Origin: Knufia peltigerae
Lineage: Eukaryota > Ascomycota > Eurotiomycetes > Chaetothyriales > Trichomeriaceae
Assembly: GCA_030247855.1 (NCBI GenBank)
Contig: JAPDRN010000176.1
Span: 1-61,652 of the forward strand
DNA length: 61,652 bases
Reading direction: 5' to 3'
Under the pieces are notes generated by a model. That model saw nothing but the letters and a program-made list of their open reading frames with translations, was not told the DNA's origin and searched no databases. Position 1 is the stretch's first letter; every line of letters starts with the position of its first letter. Positions 53,051-61,652 of this stretch are shown here, one piece after another. A program made the translations under genes and the position numbers.

Positions 53051-54205
53051 GAAGACACAATAACACACTCGCTGCTGCTGCTGCTGGTGGAGAGCAGAGT
53101 GACTGTTATTCTTGTTTCAGCTTATGATCACCTGACATGATCTCTATCGATGATGAACGAGCATTTTTCAATTTATAAAGCGGTTGCATGGTATTGCGCG
53201 GGGAATGGGCAAGGCGTTGGGTTAGAAATGCGTGCTTGCCTTTTGTCTTTTCAGAGGGGTGTTTCCTTTTCTTTCCTCAAAGGTCATCCTGGCAGGGTCG
53301 AGTCTTCAGGGTTGATGGTCGAACGTCAGGGTTGCTGGAATCTGCGTGCGAGTATACTCTAATGGAACGTTCACAACTCACATTCAAATTCCGATTTCCT
53401 TTGAAAAGCAAGTGACAGTTTCTCAGGCCAAGTTGATGTATTGGTCTGTCTGTGGAATCTGAAGCTGGTCTGGCTGGGAAGGAGCCCAAACCTGGCCTGT
53501 CAGGTTTGTTCGGTCTGATGATTCTTTGCCTCATACGATTCACCACCGCGAGTGCTAGAGAGGTGCAAAGACATGGAGCACTGTGTGCCTATCAGCACCT
53601 GGGAACGCTTACTGAAGCCGAAGCAGACGACACGTGACACAGGAGGAGCAAATCAATCCTAACCACGTGACGGAACAAAACGCCCTCCCAACATCATTTA
53701 TGTCAATTCCGGAGTTTGAAAGGGGGCTGGTGGTCCTCGTATTCCCAACTCACCGAACTGAAACATGCAGCCTCAGGACAACGCCACCTGGTATCCTACA
53801 CCTGTAAAAAGTCTCCACGATGGCCGTGTTTGAAATGTGGGGGACCCGAGTCCAATTCGTTTCGCCGTGGCTGAAAGTCGCGCACAGTGGTACAGCTTCC
53901 AACATGGATTATGGACATGTTAAGAACAAGTTGTTGTACCGAGTCTGTTGTCCATGCAAAGTACTGAATATGGAAGTAGACGAGCGCTTAGATATTTAGC
54001 CCGTCGCTCAGCCGCTTTGTGTGTCTTCAACATGCTTGCCATTTCCTTCACCGCCCTCCTCCTTCCTTACTATCTCAGTGTTCCGGTAACGGTCTTTGGC
54101 CGAAGAGTCAATATTACCGCACCCAGTTGACACGACATTTTCTGCACTTGCTCAGTCTTTGCCTCTTCTTTCGGGGTTTCGAGCACTATACCAAGAATCA
54201 GCACA
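53051..54205. other. 1.15-kb intergenic region before the O-methyltransferase
   Basis: Contains the 3' flank of rad6 and the upstream region of the methyltransferase gene. A perfect inverted repeat is at 53487-53508. A 60-codon frame at 53948-54130 with a hydrophobic stretch is too weak to call. Confidence 0.5.
53487..53508. repeat. Perfect inverted repeat CAAACCTG-N6-CAGGTTTG
   Basis: Eight-base arms around a six-base spacer, about 0.7 kb upstream of the methyltransferase start. Confidence 0.45.
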
Positions 54206-55626
54206 ATGGCCCATGATATCGAGGTCGAGATTGAGAGGTTCATCGATGCAGCGCGCCATTACCAACAGTGTCTCGATTTAGCGACTCAGAACCAGCAGGA
54301 TAACAACACGGAAGAAGTGTTGGTGTCCAACCTCCAAGGAAGTCGTCGGACTCTGCTTGAAAACATTGCCAGGTGGAAGAACCTCGTCTCTACCCCGACC
54401 GAACATTGGGAACAGACCACGATCAACGTAAGCGATACATCGCATAACTGGAATAGTGCCCGCGTTGCTATTTATAAGACGCGGTAAATACTGACACCGT
54501 GTTCCCAAAAGTTCTGTGCAGAATCCTCCCTTAGGTGGCTGCTGGAATTCAATATTCCTGCTCTGGTCCCAGAGGATGATCAGACAACTATCACGTACAG
54601 GGACCTGGCGGCTGCCGCTGGAGTGCCGGAGCAGGAACTCTGTCGGATCTTGCGATTTGCCATGACTCAAGGCCTCTTCGACGAGCCGACCCCTAATCGT
54701 GTCGCACATACGCCGTATTCCCTTGCTTTCTCGCGAAACGAGGATTACCGCCAGGTCGTCCTGCTCCAGACGGGCTTCTTTGCACCGATGATGAAGTCTT
54801 TGTATGAGGCTGTCAAGTCGTCAGAAGCTGCCAAGGGACGGTCCGCTTTCAACCTTGCAATGGAGACCGACGACCCTTTCTACGCCTACGTCTCGAAGCA
54901 CCCGGAGCTGACGAAACGATTTGGCGCCGGCATGAGATTTGTGTCGAGCGCCGAGGACACGAGTCCACAATTCCTCTCCGATGGCTTCGACTGGGCCAGG
55001 CTGGGAAAGGCACATGTTGTTGACGTGAGTATCTTAGAATTTGAGCCTATCAGTGCATGTGTGATGGTATGTACGAACCGTGTGCTAACGACAGAATGGG
55101 CTGTGAATAGGTCGGTGGCTCGATGGGTCATGTCAGCGCGTCCCTTGCAAAGACATTTCCACTGTTGCACTTTACGGTACAAGATCTGCCTGCCATGGTC
55201 GCCAGAGCCAAAGCGTCGCCATCGGCGTCGCTGTCACAGCTAGAGTTTGTCGAGCATGACTTTTTCCAGTCACAACCCGAGGCGTCTCGACAAGCCGACG
55301 TCTTCTTGCTCAGGTTGGTCTTGAACAACTGGCCGACCTCAAAGTGTCGGGAGATACTGTCGCAAATCGCGGCCGCCATGAAACCAAGTGCCAAGGTGGT
55401 CATCAACAATTTCCTCCTGCACGATCGAGGTACTCTGGGGAAACGTACCGAAGCACTAGAGCGTGCGAGAGACTTGTTCCAGATGGCCGCGATGAATGGA
55501 ATGGAGAGAGACGTCCAAGAATGGCACGAGTTGATCGACGGCGTTGACGGACTGGATATTGAGAAGGTGGTGCCGCAGGTTGGTGGTAAGCAAGTGTTGG
55601 TTGTCGCACGCAAGAGTGCCCAGTAG
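54206..55626 (+). CDS. SAM-dependent O-methyltransferase (COMT/fungal secondary-metabolite type)
   Basis: Three exons (54206-54427, 54512-55024, 55111-55626) give 416 residues, all joined in phase zero. The N-terminal half is helical with a winged-helix dimerisation region (RDLAAAAGVPEQELCRILRFAMTQGLF written in two parts: RDLAAAAGVPEQ and ELCRILRFAMTQ). The SAM site is VVDVGGSMGHVSA (D245 onward), created by the second splice. The expected catalytic HDW/HNW motif reads NNW (N317), so the usual base His is replaced by Asn. The enzyme would methylate a phenolic or similar hydroxyl if still active. It is followed on the same strand by a dienelactone hydrolase. Confidence 0.87.
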
Positions 55627-56202
55627 GTCGGTACTGTTAGACTGAGAATGAGCTAACAATGCCATCGACAATGTTTAGCATATGATTTTCGGGAGCTAAA
55701 TAGTTGTAATTGTATTCGAGGGATGTCACTTCCGGGCCTACCTAATATGAGTAACTCTGTGTGGTACCTGTACTACTGTATCAGATCATTAGACCGGTCT
55801 CGTCCCGAAATCGCTCATGGGTCCGCACTCAAGCCACAGGCGGAGGATTGATGGATTGATTAACTGACCTGATAAACATCAACGGCGAGCTACGACATCT
55901 TCAACCTCCTTTTCTCGAGCTTCTCACACACTGTTCAGGAGCTGGCTTTCCTTCAGATTTCGGGCCGTTCCACCCGATACCGGACCGGTTTAGGAACATC
56001 AACCCTACGGAGGTTGTCCATCTTACCTCCTTCCTTTATCTCCGGGATCTTGCATAGCATCCTCGTGTAACCCAGAGAAGGTCCTTTTCTTTTGAACTAT
56101 AAGAAAGCTTTTTTGCTCCTAGTGGTGCTGATAAAAGGCTTGGTTTTTTTTTCCACTTTTTGTTTGATTCTCGACAAGAGTCTGAATACTCGAGAATCAA
56201 GA
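55627..56202. promoter_or_regulatory. Promoter region of the dienelactone hydrolase
   Basis: Contains the perfect palindrome AGACCGGTCT (55791-55800) about 400 bases upstream of the start. Several CCGG-containing sequences lie around 55960-55995. No gene is seen. Confidence 0.5.
55791..55800. promoter_or_regulatory. Palindrome AGACCGGTCT
   Basis: A perfect 10-base palindrome. Its half-site AGACCGG recurs at 59771-59777 and, reversed, at 59827-59833 upstream of the nearby Zn2Cys6 regulator. It is a candidate site shared by regulator and target. Confidence 0.35.
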
Positions 56203-57307
56203 ATGACGTCTGAAGCTTGCTGCAGGATCCCTGCCATTGTTGCAAAAGGTTACCAACCTCGAGGAGTCTATCAAACCATCGCTGGTCTGAATACGTGTGA
56301 GTATTTTTGTTTGATGTTCCTCCTCCGTCCCCCCCCTCTCTCGTTGACAAATGGTTGCTCACTGTAAAAATAGACGTCACCGGGTCTACCGCAGAAGCAA
56401 AATCGGGTATCGTAGACATTTTCGACATTTTCGGTTTCAGTACGCAGACCCTCCTAGGTGCCGACGTCCTCGCTGCCCGGACGAATTCCGTCGTCTTGGT
56501 CCCTGACTTCTTCGACGGCGAGGCCGTCAGTCATGACTGGCTACCGGCCGACACTGAAGAAAAGAAAGCCTGGTTGTCGAGATTCATGAGTGAAAAGGCT
56601 GCATTCCCTCGAAATGTGGATTTGTTGTTGAGGGTGACGAAAGAGTCTAAGACCACGTTCGCCAACGTGAACTCTTGGGCGACGTTTGGACTATGTTGGG
56701 GTGGGAAAGTGAGTCTCATCGACCTACGCGTTACTTGACGGTGCAAACCCCCGGAAAATAAGAAGGTATTACTCTGACGAGGTTGATTACGTTCTAGGTG
56801 GCGGTGCTGGCGTCGGGACTAGAATCTCCCTTTGTGGCATCTGGACAAGCTCATCCTGGGTAAGTTTCGAGAATCTTGACGTGCCGAAGTCTCGATTCTT
56901 TCTACCTTTGCCTCTGTTCCCTCCGACATTTCGACCATGATCGCTCACCATCTACGACAGACGTATGGACAAGGCGGATGCGGAAAAGTTGACGATCCCG
57001 CACATTGTACTTGCATCCAAAGACGAGCCAGCCGACACTGTCACTGCGTATACGGAAATCATCAAGACAAATGGCGTAGGTGGCGTGGTCGAGACGTACC
57101 ATACCATGTGGCACGGGTGGATGGGTGCTCGCGCGGACCTGGAAACAAAAGAAAGTCGCGAGGAATACTCTCGCGGGTAAGTGGAACGTCGTGTCCCCGG
57201 CGCTTGAGACGGCGGGACAGAATCCAAAATCCGGGCCAAGCTAACATGTATGTGTGTGTGTGGCTAGATACGAGCAAGCAGCCGAATTTTTCAAAAAGTA
57301 CCTTTGA
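56203..57307 (+). CDS. Dienelactone hydrolase family protein
   Basis: Five exons (56203-56296, 56374-56708, 56798-56859, 56961-57176, 57268-57307) give 248 residues, a normal length. The catalytic triad is visible: nucleophile C139 in GLCWGGK, D185 in ASKDEPAD and H215 in MWHGWMG. A Cys nucleophile in GxCxGG is diagnostic of dienelactone hydrolase, the enzyme that opens carboxymethylenebutenolides in chlorocatechol-type pathways; fungal members often have other ester or lactone substrates. No signal peptide is seen, so it is probably cytosolic. It is convergent with a Zn2Cys6 regulator 246 bases away. Confidence 0.88.
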
Positions 57308-57553
57308 CAAGTCATAGGGGGGTAGACAGGAGGTGTAGTGGCAGAACGAACGAATGACATTTCGTGTTGGAATCTTGGGAGAATGTACAGAGTAACTACC
57401 ATATACAATATCACTTTTGGCTTTGAAGCCTGAGTCAACTTGTCGCGCCGAACAGGTTCTGTTGAGTTGATCGTTGTTATACATGTTAGTGCTTGGGTTC
57501 CCCCTTTTGGCCAATGGTTCAATAAACTCTCCCATATCTTTAGATGGCCAGAT

Positions 57554-59555
57554 TCAAGGAAGTGCCGAGTATCCATCGTCGTCGAATACAAACATGTCGC
57601 TCAAATCGACGCCTGGGGTGAATTGGAAGAGATCAAAGTCATATCCCGTCGGGTCTGACAGAGGATCCAGTACTCCTGCGCTGATGTACTCCCCACCAAC
57701 AGCATCCGAGGCTCCGCCGCCGGGAGCAGTTGTCGCCAATGCGTCGGCTCCAGCTTGGTTGCTTTCGAGCGCTGCCGCCGACTCTGCACTTTCCGCACGA
57801 CTAACATTCCGAAAACTCATCAGACAGTCGTACACCAAACTCGCGCCCACTCGCGACTTGACTCGAAGTCGCAGGTCGCGCTGCCGCATGTTTGGGTTCT
57901 TTTCTGCCGCGCTCCAGTACCGACGCAGCATGTCCGACGTGCGCGCTGCCTGGTCCTTCGGGGTTTGGTGACTCGACAGCTGGGACAAGGAGAATGCCGC
58001 TGCGTTGAGGAGAATGCGGCCTCTCTCGTAGTCGAGCCCTACACTGAACGTCGAATGGAGAACTCTGATGATTACCAGGCCGGCGGTGGAGATGTGCCGA
58101 GCGAGTATCGAAGGTGCGTACGGCAGGTGTTGGATTCCGTCCACTTGCGACAAAACAGTATTGATGAGGTCCGTAGCAGTGTTGTACGCGCGAAGGATAC
58201 CGGAACTTCGCATTTCACTGGGGGTGTTGTACAGCATGAATAAACACTGAAGTCTCAATTGAGAAACCTCGAGCTGCAGTCGATTTGCAAATGACAGGCG
58301 ACTCCAGAGCTGCCGCGAAATGGAAACAAGGCTTTGCTCTGCCCTGTGTATCAGACCCCACCCGACCTCCTCGTCAGGATTACCGCACGGCTCTTCGGCG
58401 GCTTCGTGCCAGGACCTCAGTGCTTCGTTGGTGGCTTTCTGTATGATGAGACTGTGGTGGAGCTCGATCGGTATGCCTTCTGCATTCGAACAGGCTTTCC
58501 GCATACTAAAATCGTCAAAGCACGAGATTGCTTCGCCGCCGATCTCTGTAGATAGACTTGTTGTGCGGTCAGCATCACCGGGGCTGGGTTTGGTCTCTAA
58601 CTCACCTTTGGCACACTGCCACAGATGCGAACCAAGTACGACTTCGTTCAGCTATGTCGTGGCTGGTGAAACTTATTGAGTGTTTCGAATATTCGGCTTC
58701 ACATCCCGGCCGGTTCAAACCCATCATCTGGGCCGAAGTTACGGCGAGACGGGCAAGGACCAATGATTTGTCTGTCCACAAGTGCATATCTGGCAGCGTC
58801 CAGGACGCCAGCAAGAGCAAGGCTTGCACACTTGGCAGGGTGAAGAGGTTTCCTCCAATAGTCGCCCAAAGCAGTCTTGAGAGTTCTGGAGTCAGACCGT
58901 TCAGGAAATCGTCGCCGATACGCCTGCTCGATACTGCAATTATTACCCAGAAGAGGAGCTGGGAATGGTCGTGACATTTTGGGCTTGTTCGATTCGGGTC
59001 CAATATGGGAAGAAAGGCATGGTACTTCTCGAAGAAGCTGGTACCACGTCAACACCTTTCACATGCACACACAGCAACGAAACACACTTACATGGCAAAT
59101 AGAGTTTGCGCTCTCTCCTGGGTAATTGTTACACTCCCAAGGGTATATACGACTCCTTGGCCAACTGACGGGATGGAGGTAGGTCGAAAGGGTGACGCAT
59201 CAGAGAGGTTCTCGTTGCGAGGAGTGGGCCGCGAGGCCCCTTCTTCTCCAAGCCCGTCCAGGGCTGATTGAGATGTGTCTGGATGATTCGGTCGTGAAGG
59301 AGTGCTGTGGCTAGGAATATGCTGCTCGATTACTCCTTGTAAGCTGGAAACGCGTTGTTGGAGTTCTTCCACTCGATCCTGCTTGTTGGTGCGTTTGTAT
59401 GATGGCTCGATCGAGCACGTAAGTCCCAGTCTTTGGCAGCGCGCACAAGGAACCCTGTCAAGTGCGCATCGTATCTTGGCTTGCCGGCAATTACGACACG
59501 CCACTCGAGTCCTTCTCTCACGGGAAGGATCTGTAGATGAACGATTTGGCGGCAT
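57554..59555 (-). CDS. Zn2Cys6 transcription factor with fungal-specific domain
   Basis: Three exons (59555-59092, 59037-58606, 58556-57554) give 632 residues. For the second intron (49 nt) I chose the acceptor ACAACAAG, since only it keeps the frame and follows a CTGAC branch site. The zinc cluster is C20, C23, C30, C37, C40, C47, with CRNCRQAKIRC. A heptad-like Leu/Val stretch (about 60-80) is the probable dimer coil. The fungal-specific regulatory domain follows (about 155-440). The Asp/Phe-rich C-terminus (DFDLFQFTPGVDLSDMFVFDDD written as two parts: DFDLFQFTPG and DLSDMFVFDDD) looks like an acidic activation region. It may regulate the neighbouring dienelactone hydrolase, methyltransferase and flavoprotein genes. 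Confidence 0.87.
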
Positions 59556-59991
59556 CCTCCCCTCAAGTCCTGTTTATGAGAATGGCCGTCTCAAATCTAG
59601 GTTCAGGGTTCCGCAGCATGAAGAACAGCAGTTGAGTAGAGAGTAAGTAGCAGTGGCATGGCCGATTGAAGATTAATGGCTGCTGGAAGGCAGGAGTTTG
59701 TAGGTCATGGAACAATTACCTCGCTTCAGAAAGGGTCGGGCCTAGCCTTTTTAGGGCTAAAACCGGAGCCAGACCGGCACCGGGGGCATTTAGTCACGCA
59801 ATTGAGATCTTGGATTACTGCCAAGGCCGGTCTAGACATCATCGACTTCAGATTGTTCTTCACGAATTTCTTGATTTACGCGAGACATGATGCTACAGAG
59901 ACACACATGTCAACATCACACTGCTATGTAACTCTGGCAGGCAGTCCCATGAACCATGACCGATCTATCTTCGCGATTGAGTCAGTGTTAT
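59556..59991. promoter_or_regulatory. Promoter region of the second Zn2Cys6 regulator
   Basis: Upstream of the regulator and downstream of the leftward flavoprotein gene. It contains AGACCGG (59771-59777) and CCGGTCT (59827-59833). No gene is seen. Confidence 0.5.
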
Positions 59992-61509
59992 TTACCGCAA
60001 GCACTCTCGCCTAGCCTTTGCATAAGCAGCCGCTTCCCGTCCAGCAATACGACCGAAGACCGCTCCTTTGGTCAAGCCAGCTCCCCCAGGATAGTTGTGA
60101 TAGAAAACACCACCGGCAATTTCACCGGTGCAATACAGCCCAGGCATTAATCTCCCTTCGTTGTTCACCACCCGCCCTCGTGTATCGGAGGCGATGCCGC
60201 CGTAGGTGAAGGTGATGCCACAGGTGACGCCGTACGCAACGAAAGGTGGGCTGCTCAGCGGCAAGGCCCAGTTTGACTTGGGTACCGCCAGTGATGATGA
60301 AGACGAAGTCGAGAGACCATCCAAGTGCTGGGCATCGAATGTCTCCACGTTTGCAGGGCATGCAGCGTTGAACTCATTTACAGTTTGCTCTAGACTCGCG
60401 GGAGAAATGCTCAACTTCTTCGCGAGCTCTGCAATAGTGTCGGCATGGATGGCATCTCCGGTGACGTACCGTGGCTGCAGTAGATGTACCGTCTTTTGGT
60501 CGAAGATCTGGTACCCTATCGACCGAGGTTGGTCTCCGATCACCTTGCCAGTCTTCGCATACGTCATTGAAAACTCATCCTCCCCTTCATCGAAGAACCG
60601 CTTTCCGTTCACGTTGACGGTGATTCCGTAGGTGTAGGAGTACCTCGGAATGACCGGCGTCTTGGTAATGTCGCCTACCAGAGGGGCGTTGATGTCCTGT
60701 GGAGATGCATGTGCTGCGCCCCAATGGCCGACCGGTCGCGCACCAGCTTCTATCGCACGCCGAAGCATCGTACCAGTATTGTGCCTGGTCCCGCGGACTG
60801 GAACAAGGTCCCAGCCTTCTCCCAGGTATTGTCGCTTCATGGCAGGGTTCGCCGAAAACCCGCCTGAGGCCAGAATGACCGAACCGTGGACGTCGCTGTA
60901 CCCATCAGTTTCCCTGACCCTGACTCCGTGAACGGTGTCGCCAGCGACCAAGAGGACATGCACAGGAGCATTGTACCTGACGACAATGTCGGTCTTTTCA
61001 ACAGCATCGAACAGGTTCTGAATCAACCCCACACCGTCCTTGTATGCTTTAACGGTACCTCCGGGCAAGAGGTCAACGGCACCGTTGAGTTTCTCCGAAT
61101 AATACTTGCGGACAGTCGTCTCCCACATGACTCCTTTCGACTTCATCCACTCGATGGCAGCCCAGCTCTCGTTGACCAGAACCTCTGACAAGCCTGGGTC
61201 ATTCCTTCCGTGGGATGTCGAGGCGAGGTCGTCGTGGTAGAGCTCCTTGGTGTACGGCGCCATGGAGCAGCGTTTGGCCTCGTCTAGGGCTTGTGGGGTC
61301 AGGACGGTCTTGACCTGATCTATCCCATTGTGAATTGCCCTAAAGACGGCTCCCGAGTAACGACTGTTTCCACCGCGTTCCTCCTTGCTTGCTGCCTCCA
61401 GCAGGATCACACGAGCGCCAGCCTCGTGCGCTGAAAGTGCTGCGCATAGGCCCGCATTACCACCTCCCACAACGACGACGTCGAAAGTCGAGTGTGAAGG
61501 TGCCGGCAT
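59992..61509 (-). CDS. FAD-dependent dehydrogenase, fumarate reductase/TcuA-like
   Basis: An intronless frame of 505 residues. The N-terminal Rossmann motif is VVVVGGGNAG (11-20), with LLEAASKEERGGNSRYSGA as the second FAD contact. The GSVILASGGFSANP segment and a C-terminal FAD-binding GEIAGGVFYHNYPGGAGL are typical of the fumarate reductase/succinate dehydrogenase flavoprotein superfamily. Within it, the layout and length are closest to soluble tricarballylate-dehydrogenase (TcuA) or ketosteroid-dehydrogenase-like enzymes. The enzyme would oxidise or reduce a C-C bond next to a carboxylate or ketone. No targeting peptide is obvious. It may belong with the adjacent regulator. The substrate is unknown. 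Confidence 0.85.
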   Translation of the reverse strand: MPAPSHSTFDVVVVGGGNAGLCAALSAHEAGARVILLEAASKEERGGNSRYSGAVFRAIHNGIDQVKTVLTPQALDEAKRCSMAPYTKELYHDDLASTSHGRNDPGLSEVLVNESWAAIEWMKSKGVMWETTVRKYYSEKLNGAVDLLPGGTVKAYKDGVGLIQNLFDAVEKTDIVVRYNAPVHVLLVAGDTVHGVRVRETDGYSDVHGSVILASGGFSANPAMKRQYLGEGWDLVPVRGTRHNTGTMLRRAIEAGARPVGHWGAAHASPQDINAPLVGDITKTPVIPRYSYTYGITVNVNGKRFFDEGEDEFSMTYAKTGKVIGDQPRSIGYQIFDQKTVHLLQPRYVTGDAIHADTIAELAKKLSISPASLEQTVNEFNAACPANVETFDAQHLDGLSTSSSSSLAVPKSNWALPLSSPPFVAYGVTCGITFTYGGIASDTRGRVVNNEGRLMPGLYCTGEIAGGVFYHNYPGGAGLTKGAVFGRIAGREAAAYAKARRECLR

Positions 61510-61652
61510 GGCTTCTGTCGTGATTGTTTATGTGGTATTACAAGAGGGAGGCACAGAAAAGTCCTTGGCTTAGAACCTGTCTAATTGACCTAGCTAGCTT
61601 ATAATTTGGTTGCTATACTCTATACAGGCTCAGGAACGAGAGAAGATATATA

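Noticed and set aside
53948..54130. 60-codon frame with a hydrophobic stretch before the methyltransferase
   Set aside because: It is short, without conserved motif, and probably part of the leader region.

Overview
The window is nuclear DNA of a filamentous ascomycete (Pezizomycotina). The genes are dense, with short GT-AG introns (about 49-128 nt) that carry CTNAC-type branch sites. Typical fungal families are present: a pentafunctional AROM protein, Zn2Cys6 regulators, Hol1-like MFS carriers and expanded P450s. The catabolic gene content and gene structures would fit the Eurotiomycetes, perhaps a black-yeast order such as Chaetothyriales, but that is inference. I support 27 protein genes, built from my own splice models; I found no rRNA, intact tRNA, transposon or CRISPR array.

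Layout. 1-10.4 kb: the tail of a GPI-anchored-type protein, an F-box-like protein, an S6K-type AGC kinase, a six-exon FAD monooxygenase and the H/ACA snoRNP assembly factor NAF1. 10.6-25.9 kb: a block that reads as a catabolic gene cluster. It holds a cytochrome b5-like protein, an intronless P450, an ochratoxinase-like amidohydrolase, a fumarylacetoacetate hydrolase/alpha-beta hydrolase fusion, a Zn2Cys6 regulator, an MFS transporter and a second intronless P450 paralogous to the first. 26.3-31.2 kb: AROM (aromatic amino acid biosynthesis), convergent with the second P450. 31.6-44.1 kb: a membrane protein, a tiny cysteine-rich protein, ribosomal proteins uS2 (Rps0) and mitochondrial uS15 in divergent orientation, an epoxide-hydrolase-like enzyme, an amidase and a histidine phosphatase. 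44.1-47.6 kb: a gene-poor gap. 47.6-53.1 kb: a single-pass membrane protein, mitochondrial acetyl-CoA acetyltransferase and Rad6/Ubc2. 54.2-61.5 kb: a second possible metabolic group with an O-methyltransferase, a dienelactone hydrolase, another Zn2Cys6 regulator and a flavin-dependent dehydrogenase.

The most interesting observation joins the genes of the 10.6-25.9 kb block. An asymmetric direct repeat, CGG-N5-CG-CGG, occurs at 11519, 16194 and 23906, with a one-base-longer version at 13627. All four sit in promoter regions of this block, and by eye I found no other copy with the exact seven-base spacing in the window. It is a good candidate operator for the block's own Zn2Cys6 regulator. It would place six of the seven genes under one control, including the b5-like protein, a plausible electron donor for the P450s. 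The inferred logic is uptake by the carrier, oxidation by the P450s, cleavage of an amide or related bond by the amidohydrolase, then C-C and ester or enol-lactone hydrolysis by the two-domain fusion. The substrate is unknown.
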